64,000 bases of DNA from JABMQW01 sp964439935 (GTDB lineage: Bacteria > Fidelibacterota > Marinisomatia > Marinisomatales > TCS56). The stretch is from positions 82,186-146,185 of the forward strand of contig CAYTPW010000008.1 in assembly GCA_964439935.1 (NCBI GenBank), written 5' to 3'. A program made the position numbers and the translations under genes. The notes under the pieces were generated by a model. It was not told the DNA's origin and ran no database searches. It worked only from the letters and a program-made list of their open reading frames with translations. Within the stretch, counting starts at the first letter, position 1. Every line of letters begins with the position of its first letter. Shown piece after piece: positions 25,544 through 32,115 of the stretch.

Positions 25544-26845
25544 TTATTTATCATAACGATCTGGCCATAGTTCCCGCAGCCGCTGACGGATAAATCTGTC
25601 ATGACCCTGATTGGTGGGCTGATAGAAGACCGCCTTCACATCATTTGGCAGATAGGATTCTTTGACGAAATGATCGGGAGCTGAATGGGGATACTGATAG
25701 TTTTTGCCGTAGCCTGAATCTTTCATTAACTGGGTGGGCGCATTTCGTAAATGCATTGGGACCGAGGGAGTTCCGCCCTGAATGACGGTATGTTGCGCAT
25801 CCAATAGGGCGCTGTAGGAAGCATTGGATTTAGGTGCGCTTGCCAGATAGGTCGTAACCTGCGCCAGAACGATTGCCGCTTCCGGCATGCCAATCATATG
25901 GATTGCCTGGAAACCAGAAGTAGCCAGAGTCAATCCTCGGGGATCAGCATTGCCCACATCCTCGGAGGCCAGGATAATCAAGCGCCGGGCGATGAATTCC
26001 GGTTTTTCACCACCCTCCAGCATCACCGCCAGCCAGTAAACGGCCGCGTCCGGATCGCTGCCACGGATACTCTTGTTAAATGCGCTGATCGTATCATAAT
26101 GGTAATCTCCGGTCTTATCATATAATTGAGCGCGGGATTGGAGGGCTTCATTCAGTATTTCCGGAGTTATCGTTTCCTGGTCATCGACCAGATCCAGGCT
26201 GACCTCGAGCGTGTTTAACATCTTCCGGGCATCACCACCGGCGGATTGGATTAAACGCTCGCGGACCGATGACTGTAGATCATAATTATTTTTATTCAAT
26301 ATGATATCTGTACTGAAGGCCTGTTTTAGAATGGTCTCCAGAGCGGAATCAGAGAGTGGTTTCAGGGTCAGCACCCGGCAGCGGGAGAGCAGTGGACCGA
26401 TTACCTCAAACGAGGGATTCTCCGTCGTAGCACCAATCACGATGACGATGCCTTCTTCAACGGCGTGCAGTAAGGCGTCCTGCTGGGATTTGCTGAAGCG
26501 ATGGATTTCATCGATAAACAGGATTGTAGACCGACCCAGCTGACGGTTGCTCTGACCCCGGCGGATAACTTCACGCAAATCCTTAACGCCACTGGATATG
26601 GCCGACATTTCATGAAAAGCGGAATCGGTACCGCGGGCGATGATCCGGGCAATAGTGGTTTTACCGGTACCTGGTGGTCCCCACAAAATCAGGGAAACCA
26701 ATTTTTGTTGTTTAATCAACTGGCTGAGGATTTTTTTATTCCCCACCAGGTGTTCCTGGCCGATGAATTCACTCAGGGAACGAGGGCGAACCCGGTCAGC
26801 CAATGGTGGCAAGTGGGAATCAAATAAGGATGTTCTGTCCGACAT
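25544..26845 (-). CDS. rarA: Replication-associated recombination AAA+ ATPase RarA (MgsA)
   Basis: A 433-residue AAA+ clamp-loader-like protein. The N terminus reads PLADRVRPRSLSEFIGQEHL. Walker A is LWGPPGTGKTTIARI, Walker B is ILFIDEIHRFSKSQQDALL, sensor 1 is GATTENPSFEV, followed by the SRC arginine-finger box (LLSRCRVLTL). The C-terminal tetramerisation part includes SIRGSDPDAAVYWLAVMLEGGE and the final YPHSAPDHFVKESYLP. RarA works at stalled replication forks. It leads the lptD operon and is divergent from the FKBP lipoprotein gene across a 143-bp gap that must contain both promoters. Confidence 0.96.
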   Translation of the reverse strand: MSDRTSLFDSHLPPLADRVRPRSLSEFIGQEHLVGNKKILSQLIKQQKLVSLILWGPPGTGKTTIARIIARGTDSAFHEMSAISSGVKDLREVIRRGQSNRQLGRSTILFIDEIHRFSKSQQDALLHAVEEGIVIVIGATTENPSFEVIGPLLSRCRVLTLKPLSDSALETILKQAFSTDIILNKNNYDLQSSVRERLIQSAGGDARKMLNTLEVSLDLVDDQETITPEILNEALQSRAQLYDKTGDYHYDTISAFNKSIRGSDPDAAVYWLAVMLEGGEKPEFIARRLIILASEDVGNADPRGLTLATSGFQAIHMIGMPEAAIVLAQVTTYLASAPKSNASYSALLDAQHTVIQGGTPSVPMHLRNAPTQLMKDSGYGKNYQYPHSAPDHFVKESYLPNDVKAVFYQPTNQGHDRFIRQRLRELWPDRYDK

Positions 26846-26988
26846 GAGCTAATAATTTATTTCGGAAAGTCTTCCAAAAGCAATCGGTTGAAATACTGAA
26901 GAGGTGTGTTGTTTGATAATAATCAGAAATTCCGGTGCACGGCGTTTACTAAAGCTGTAAACTTGCCTCCTGAAATTAAGGAGCGTAC

Positions 26989-27435
26989 ATGTTGTTAAAT
27001 AGTAGAAACCACTGGTTCATGGGAGTTGTTCTGGTGATCGGATTGGTAATTCTTATTGGTTGCGGAAGTAAAGGATCAGGAAAGGCAGGTAAACAGGTGG
27101 AATCAAGCAGCGGATTGATTTATGTTGATGAAGTGATCGGTGATGGTGATCAGGCAGTAGCCGGGAAAACCGTGACCGTCAATTACACTGGCATGTTTGA
27201 GGATGGCAGAATTTTCGATACCTCTCTGCAGGCCGGTCGGGGACCATTCGATTTTTCACTGGGAGCCGGAAAGGTAATCCGGGGCTGGGATGAAGGTATC
27301 GTTGGCATGCAGGTCGGTGGTAAGCGCAAATTGACGATTCCCCCGCATCTGGCATACGGTGAAGCCGGTGCCGGTGGAGTGATACCCCCCAATGCCACAC
27401 TGGTATTTGAAGTTGAATTACTGGGTGTCCAGTAA
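26989..27435 (+). CDS. FKBP-type peptidyl-prolyl isomerase lipoprotein
   Basis: A 148-residue protein. Residues 1-25 form a lipoprotein signal (VVLVIGLVILIGC with the lipidated Cys25). The FKBP domain (about 45-148) is complete: VTVNYTGMFEDGRIFDTS, PFDFSLGAGKVIRGWDEGI and GMQVGGKRKLTIPPHLAYGE, then VIPPNATLVFEVELLGV. The active-site Tyr, Phe, Asp and Trp are all present. It likely acts in the periplasm on outer-membrane or secreted clients. It is preceded by AAGGAGCG, a good ribosome site. A tiny membrane-protein ORF starts 10 bp downstream and may be co-transcribed. Confidence 0.95.
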   Translation: MLLNSRNHWFMGVVLVIGLVILIGCGSKGSGKAGKQVESSSGLIYVDEVIGDGDQAVAGKTVTVNYTGMFEDGRIFDTSLQAGRGPFDFSLGAGKVIRGWDEGIVGMQVGGKRKLTIPPHLAYGEAGAGGVIPPNATLVFEVELLGVQ

Positions 27436-27444
27436 GTCGGTAAT

Positions 27445-27612
27445 ATGTGGTTCTGGGTCATATTTCTGGCTGTCGCGTTGATTTTTATCTGGACTAATTT
27501 CCAGCAGCAGCCCAAAAAGCGTGGTGATCCATTCGCTGAGCAGACAGCCGGTAGATCGCCTAAAGGAAAGAAAAAACCTTTTTTTCGTATCGAGCGGGTG
27601 GAGGATGATTGA
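27445..27612 (+). CDS. Predicted 55-residue single-pass membrane protein
   Basis: A short open frame from ATG 27445 to TGA 27612. Translation gives a hydrophobic N-terminal helix (MWFWVIFLAVALIFIWTNF) followed by a polar, positively charged tail with PKKRGDPF, GKKKPFFRIERVEDD. It begins 10 bp after the FKBP lipoprotein stop, on the same strand, in a layout typical of an operon. There is no clear Shine-Dalgarno sequence. Small proteins with an N-terminal anchor and cationic cytoplasmic tail are common, and this one has no recognised family. It is probable but not proven. Confidence 0.5.
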   Translation: MWFWVIFLAVALIFIWTNFQQQPKKRGDPFAEQTAGRSPKGKKKPFFRIERVEDD

Positions 27613-27640
27613 ATTTTCGATCGGTAGAGACAACATGGTT

Positions 27641-27660
27641 GGGACAACCGGTGTTGACCC
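27641..27660. repeat. Hairpin GGGACAAC / GTTGACCC, copy 2
   Basis: GGGACAAC pairs with GTTGACCC around CGGT with one A-A mismatch, followed by TACAATTA. It is related to the hairpin at 4104-4123, which is followed by TACATTA. In both islands this hairpin lies close to a TGTCATTTCGA repeat. Confidence 0.55.
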
Positions 27661-27704
27661 TACAATTATATTAATCTGTGTTATTTAAAAAAGAATAAAA
27701 TAGG

Positions 27705-27747
27705 CTGTCATTTCGATTCCCGATGGTGATCGGGGTTAGAAATCTAC
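27705..27747 (+). repeat. TGTCATTTCGA / AGAAATCTAC dispersed repeat, copy 2
   Basis: A 43-bp copy with ends CTGTCATTTCGA and AGAAATCTAC and an internal hairpin CCCGAT-GGTG-ATCGGG. It shares its ends with the copies at 3953-3991 and 27885-27927. Each copy has a different internal hairpin, suggesting that only the ends are under copying or selective pressure. Confidence 0.75.
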
Positions 27748-27884
27748 ATTAGTATTACATTGAAGTTTTATGAACCAGCAACTATCAAGTGGTATGTAAA
27801 TCAAAGACTACCTAGCCACAATGGAATTTTTGCTGGAGCAAAGCATTTATGTTTAGTGCTAAAACGTGTATGTGCCAGGCCAGA

Positions 27885-27927
27885 GTAGATTTCTCCTCAC
27901 TCCCTGCGGGATTTGTCGAAATGACAG
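27885..27927 (-). repeat. TGTCATTTCGA / AGAAATCTAC dispersed repeat, copy 3 (inverted)
   Basis: A 43-bp copy in the opposite orientation: GTAGATTTCT at the left and TCGAAATGACAG at the right, the reverse complement of copy 2's ends. The internal hairpin is TCCC-TGC-GGGA. Copies 2 and 3 face each other across 137 bp. Confidence 0.75.
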
Positions 27928-27981
27928 GCGATTATTTACATTGGTTTTCAAGAAGGTTGAACCTATTAATCCGTTTGGATT

Positions 27982-28062
27982 ACCTCCGACCTTAAATAAT
28001 AGAAAAGAGTCACCGAGATCCCGATCAATCGGGAGAACCTCCGACTCTAAAAAATAGAATAG
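27982..28062 (-). repeat. Degenerate copies of the tRNA-Thr 3' end and trailer
   Basis: Downstream of the tRNA, the strings ACCTCCGAC (27982-27990 and 28037-28045) match ACTTCCGAC of the tRNA T-arm side (28082-28090). Each is followed on the plus strand by an A/T-rich run ending ATAGAA-AGAG and then by GTCACCGAGA or GCCACTGAGA, where the latter is the real tRNA end. So the tRNA 3' half plus trailer appears three times in a row, two of them decayed. This looks like residue from repeated recombination at the tRNA. Confidence 0.5.
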
Positions 28063-28135
28063 AGCCACTGAGAAGACTCGAACTTCCGACCTAGTCATTA
28101 CGAATGACTTGCTCTACCAACTGAGCTACAGTGGC
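28063..28135 (-). tRNA. tRNA-Thr (anticodon CGT)
   Basis: The minus strand folds into a complete cloverleaf of 73 bases. The acceptor stem is GCCACTG / CAGTGGC and the D-stem is GCTC / GAGC with loop AGTTGGTA. The anticodon stem is AGTCA / TGACT with loop TTCGTAA, giving anticodon CGT (Thr, codon ACG). The variable loop is AGGTC, and the T-arm is GGAAG-TTCGAGT-CTTCT with one G-U pair. The discriminator base is T, and CCA is not encoded. The 3' flank holds degenerate copies of its own end. Confidence 0.95.
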
Positions 28136-28644
28136 ATTAATTATTCCAAAAAGCGGTGCTGAATTTAATGTTTTAATTACTTCAATAAAACTACAAGAAG
28201 CAATTCTTGGATTTATTAGATCACAGGTCATTCTGAAGAGAAATTCACTGAAATTTACTGTCATCTCGATGCAACTGATTTGAAGGAGGTGTTTGGAGAT
28301 TAAGTCTCAAATGACACTTATTTATTGAAAATAATTAAGCCAATGCAAATTTAAACACTTGGTTATAAATTGTCGTGCGAGCGACTAATGGGAATTGGGT
28401 ACTTATTCGAATTTTGGTGGACTATATTGATGTTGTCGTGATTGGTATCGGTTGAAAATGCAATACTGAAAAAGGGAAAATAATAGCTCAAAATCATATG
28501 GCGGCTTATGGTGTTAAATAATTGTTCGATTCACTCAATTCATACTTTTTTCTGTGAAAATAAGTACTTCAGCGTATTTGAATTATCATTTACCCGTATT
28601 ACTATTTTGGATAAATAATACTAATCAAATTCCGGAAGGAGATT
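28136..28644. other. Gene-free, AT-rich stretch upstream of a small secreted gene
   Basis: No coding region is supported. One weak 58-bp element with ends TGTCAT / ATGACA (28259-28316) looks like a diverged member of the TGTCATTTCGA repeat family. The tRNA promoter should lie just right of 28135. The last 15 bases carry the GGAAGGAG ribosome site of the next gene. Confidence 0.5.
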
Positions 28645-29037
28645 ATGAATAAGATACTGATTGTACTATTAATCCTGGGGACTCTCCTGGGCCAGGACAA
28701 ACTCATTACAAATGGTGGCTATGAATACCTGGGCACCTATGAAGGCGCTACGGAAGAGGTAATTTATTTCATCGAATCAAATAAGACAAATGTGGCTGGC
28801 ATTCCAAAAACGCAGATCAGCCAGGTGATCCTTGAAGATGGAACCGTAGTATTTGACAAGAGCACCATGCCGGTACCGGTATCATATGACGCAATAACAG
28901 TACCAGATACTGTAATGGTTAATGATTATGATAAACGCCAGACAAAAGCATTAGAAAGAATCGCAGTAGCTCAAACATTTTTTATGTATTACTTAATAGC
29001 TTGGACAATAATAATGATTGGTGCTCTCAATCCGTAA
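28645..29037 (+). CDS. Hypothetical secreted protein with C-terminal membrane helix
   Basis: A 130-residue protein that I do not recognise, with an excellent GGAAGGAG site 7 bases upstream. A signal peptide (ILIVLLILGTLLG, cut before QDK) is followed by a beta-rich part: GGYEYLGTYEGATEEVIYFI, then IPKTQISQVILEDGTVVFD, which resembles the small SH3-like sheets of secreted proteins in FCB genomes. The C terminus has a hydrophobic helix (FFMYYLIAWTIIMIGAL), so it is probably held in the membrane or lies under the outer membrane. It is followed by a decayed frame. Confidence 0.7.
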   Translation: MNKILIVLLILGTLLGQDKLITNGGYEYLGTYEGATEEVIYFIESNKTNVAGIPKTQISQVILEDGTVVFDKSTMPVPVSYDAITVPDTVMVNDYDKRQTKALERIAVAQTFFMYYLIAWTIIMIGALNP

Positions 29038-29053
29038 TTGAAAAGAAATATAA

Positions 29054-29512
29054 CTGAAAAGGGAAGCTGGTGAAAGCACAGTACATTTAGCTGTATTTGT
29101 TTTCGGTCAAATTTTGTATTCTAATGATAATGATCAAAACGCGTCTGTTAAGGATGAATTTCAATTCAATTTGACTGATAATCTGTCAATATCTTAGCTT
29201 GATTTTCGGAGTGAAAGTTGGGGTATTCGGACAACATTGGGATTAGATATCGGTATATACAAAGAAAAGCGGACTAAAGTCTCTGTTGATGATTACTATT
29301 TTATCGAAGGAGATTCTTTTAATGTTGTCGTAACAGATATAATTGATAATACTAAAACTATAGTTTCATTATCAACTGAATATGTTAAGATTAATCAATT
29401 TAGCAAATGTCAATTATATTGGAGCTTCGGGCCATCAATTAAATATGTTAAAGATATCTACAAATCAAGACACGATTCTGGAATGAATTTGGCATGTTAT
29501 TTAGTATTCTGA
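29054..29512 (+). pseudogene. Decayed secreted beta-strand protein (porin-like remnant)
   Basis: One frame runs from 29054 to 29512 with a single in-frame TAG at 29195. Before it: HLAVFVFGQILYSNDND resembles a signal-peptide end, then FQFNLTDNLSIS. After it: LDFRSESWGIRTTLGLDIGIY, then alternating strands (IVSLSTEYVKINQF, CQLYWSFGPSIKYVKD) as in small outer-membrane barrels, ending early. A start codon fits only in another frame (GTGAAAGCACAG at 29070), so a frameshift is also likely. I read it as a gene in decay; the 91-residue part after the TAG (TTG start) could also be a short real gene. Confidence 0.4.
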
Positions 29513-29856
29513 ACTATACTGAAAAATGATTAATTCACTAGTAAGTTTTTAGAGGATGATGGAAAAGCTTCATTAATCTTTTGGTTCTTCTGAAATAAAC
29601 TGATATATAAGATTGTCTTGATTCGAGAGATTTGAAAATACAATCCTCGGGTTAGCAACCAGATCTAAGAAGGGGGCAAGTATAAAATAGTAGAAAGGCC
29701 ACAAGTATTAGTCATCAGTTGGATAATGTCGATAGTAAGAAAGCAAAATAATAGTCCGTTGAAACAAATGATTTGCATATATTACCTTTCACAGGGGGGA
29801 ATTGTTTTTCCGATTCCGATATCATTTTGTACAATGATCATATTAAGAACCATGAA
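29513..29856. other. Gene-free AT-rich stretch before the FAD oxidoreductase
   Basis: I see no gene, RNA or clear repeat here. The frame of the oxidoreductase is open back to 29773, but its first 28 codons look unlike a protein start, so I treat them as leader. The promoter of the oxidoreductase gene presumably lies here. Confidence 0.45.
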
Positions 29857-31905
29857 ATGAGCACGAGTCATACCCACTCTCAATCAACTGTTATCCAAAC
29901 TGGTGACAGTGTCACAATTGTAGGTGGCGGACCTGCCGGTTCGTTTTTCGCGTGCTATCTTCTTCAGGAGAGCAAACGTCTCAATCGGCAGATAGATGTT
30001 GTTATCATTGAAAAGCATAAGCCAACTAACAATAGTAACGAAACTTATCAACTCGGTGGATGTAATTTTTGTGCGGGCGGGATATCACCGAGATTGAGTG
30101 GGATTCTTGATCAAAATAATTTTGTTATCCCTGATGGGATCATCCAGGGACGCATCAATTATATTTGGGTCCATAGTCAGTGGAAAAATTTCAGGCTTCA
30201 AGTTCCCAAAGATCAGCAGATGTATTCGGTGTTCAGAGGTTCATTGCCTGCCGGAAGAGGTGATAAAGCTTTAGGCTTCGATGGATTTCTGCTGGGTGAG
30301 GCAATCAAGCAGGGTGCTCGCATCATGCAGGGTGATGTTCAGTCTCTTAACTATACAGCTACGGGAATGCCTAGTCTTACTGTGAAAGCACTTTCTGGCG
30401 AGGAAATAACGCTCGATTCCAGTTTTGTGACAATCGCCACCGGAATTAATGCACATCGTGGTTTTGATTATCCCAAGGATACTCTGATACATTCAGTTAA
30501 ACGGCTGAACCCCGCTTTCATTCAGAGCAAATCCCGGAGCGCTTTTATATTTGAGCTCGATGTTGGTGAGGAATATCTGAAGTATAATATGGATCGCGAG
30601 ATACACTTCATCGAATACGGTTCTAAACGCCTCGATCTTGAACATGTCGCGCTGCTTCCTAAAGGAAGATTCTTGAGTGTTGCCATGATCGGTAAAAGTA
30701 TCGATCGAGCAACCCTGCCACAGGATAATCAGAAGATTATCCGGGAGTTTCTTCGGTTATCTCAGATCAGCCGGATATTGCCTGGCATTGAAAAAGTGAA
30801 TACGGTCTGTGCCTGTTTCCCCAAAATGGCCGTGACTCCCGCCAGAGATCCCTTCGGAGACCGGTTCGCTATTATTGGTGATGCTGCCGGGGCACGATTG
30901 AACAAAGATGGACTTTTATCGGCTCATATGACAGCACATCGACTCGCGCAAACTATCCTCCATGAAGGGATTGACATTAAGAATCTGGCAACAGGTTACG
31001 GTAAAACAATCAAATGGCTCGCGACAGATAATCGTTACGGACGAATTGTGTTTAGTGCAAGCCGGGCGGCATTTTCCTGGCCGGTTATCAGCCGCATCAT
31101 ATACCAATCGTTTGCCACCGAATTCAAGGTGCGCGATGAACACAAACGCCCATTGGGGGCTGTTCTGTGGAAGATTGCCAGCGGAACCGCCGACTATTAC
31201 GATGTGCTTCGGGAGATGATCAGCTTCAAAGTATTGCGATCAATTTTTATTGGACTGTATGTCACCCTCAGGAATGTGTTGGTTGAAATACTAATAGGAT
31301 TAAAATGGGGGAAAGCTGGTAGGTACCCGACGTTGGTGATAAAGGAGAAGCGGCAGGCAGTCAAACAAGATCTGGTGCCGCATTTGGGAATTTCGGTTAA
31401 TGAATCCTATGATTTTGAACGAATGTACGTGATCAAGATCAGAGGTTCGAAGCGTATGATCATTGAGGAATTGGCCAAATTCGGCGGTACTGAAGCGCGA
31501 TTCCTAAACCTTCGAATCATCAAAGTTCAACGAATCCGCGGAGTACCCAACCAGATCGGATCAGTGATCAGATACAGTATACCTTTTATAGGAATAAGAA
31601 CGGAATTGCGTCTGCTAGAAAGAAGTGGTTTCAGGACCCTGCTTTATCGACTCGATGAAAGACTAACCGACAATGGAATCCTGGCATTTAGTGTTTCACC
31701 AACCAAAGATGGTAATAACAAGCTGACCATTTATGCTGCTTTCGACTACAAACGCGGCAAAAGCCGTATCAGCCGGATTATTTGGCGGAGTGCCCGGGCT
31801 TTATTCCCAAAATTCGTGCATGATGTTGTGTGGAATCATGCACTGTGCACAATCAAGGAGGAAATCGAACAGCAAAAGCGCAGTTCATCTGGTTCACCCA
31901 AATAG
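29857..31905 (+). CDS. FAD-dependent oxidoreductase (geranylgeranyl reductase-like) with long C-terminal extension
   Basis: About 682 residues from ATG 29857; an earlier start at 29773 is possible. The N-terminal half is a GGR/p-hydroxybenzoate-hydroxylase-type flavoprotein: the dinucleotide fold VTIVGGGPAGSFFACYLL, a cysteine-containing loop GGCNFCAGGISPRL, and the second FAD motif FAIIGDAAGARLNKDGLLSA near residue 345. In these families a reductase adds hydride to isoprenoid double bonds. The C-terminal third (about 400-680) is basic. It has a membrane-like helix (LRSIFIGLYVTLRNVLVEIL) and then an SRPBCC-like beta/alpha segment with no motif I can name. The gene stands alone; substrate is unknown, and lipid or carotenoid modification is a guess. 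Confidence 0.78.
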   Translation: MSTSHTHSQSTVIQTGDSVTIVGGGPAGSFFACYLLQESKRLNRQIDVVIIEKHKPTNNSNETYQLGGCNFCAGGISPRLSGILDQNNFVIPDGIIQGRINYIWVHSQWKNFRLQVPKDQQMYSVFRGSLPAGRGDKALGFDGFLLGEAIKQGARIMQGDVQSLNYTATGMPSLTVKALSGEEITLDSSFVTIATGINAHRGFDYPKDTLIHSVKRLNPAFIQSKSRSAFIFELDVGEEYLKYNMDREIHFIEYGSKRLDLEHVALLPKGRFLSVAMIGKSIDRATLPQDNQKIIREFLRLSQISRILPGIEKVNTVCACFPKMAVTPARDPFGDRFAIIGDAAGARLNKDGLLSAHMTAHRLAQTILHEGIDIKNLATGYGKTIKWLATDNRYGRIVFSASRAAFSWPVISRIIYQSFATEFKVRDEHKRPLGAVLWKIASGTADYYDVLREMISFKVLRSIFIGLYVTLRNVLVEILIGLKWGKAGRYPTLVIKEKRQAVKQDLVPHLGISVNESYDFERMYVIKIRGSKRMIIEELAKFGGTEARFLNLRIIKVQRIRGVPNQIGSVIRYSIPFIGIRTELRLLERSGFRTLLYRLDERLTDNGILAFSVSPTKDGNNKLTIYAAFDYKRGKSRISRIIWRSARALFPKFVHDVVWNHALCTIKEEIEQQKRSSSGSPK

Positions 31906-32062
31906 CGCTTCCTGGAATATAGCCAGCACACGTCTTGCCATTATTAATTAATACAGATTAACATATTCGTTCGTTATCCCAATTTGACTTATCCCACATA
32001 TTATCTCAAGTTGGAGTGGCGGGGGAGGGTCAGCTGCAGGTTACAGCCGCGGTTAGTGCTAC

Positions 32063-32094
32063 AAAAAAAAGGGCAGCCATACGACTGCCCCTTT
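32063..32094 (-). terminator. Rho-independent terminator of the giant surface protein
   Basis: On the minus strand GGGCAG and CTGCCC pair around an 8-base loop and are followed by eight T residues. It begins 22 bp after the stop of the 2081-residue gene. The plus strand also reads hairpin then CTTTATT, so it may stop transcription from the oxidoreductase side as well. Confidence 0.9.
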
Positions 32095-32115
32095 ATTACG
32101 ATCGATTGGATTATG

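Larger units (their letters stand above)
27613..28062. other. Second repeat island between the FKBP operon and tRNA-Thr
   Basis: No gene is recognisable in this 450-bp stretch. It holds a hairpin element, two inverted copies of the 43-bp TGTCATTTCGA repeat and two degenerate copies of the tRNA-Thr 3' flank, all listed separately. Short open frames inside are formed by the repeats and look non-coding. Confidence 0.65.

Noticed and set aside
27866..28098. Overlapping frames of about 60-80 codons on both strands around the repeats by the tRNA
   Set aside because: They consist of repeat and tRNA sequence, and both strands are open for that reason only.
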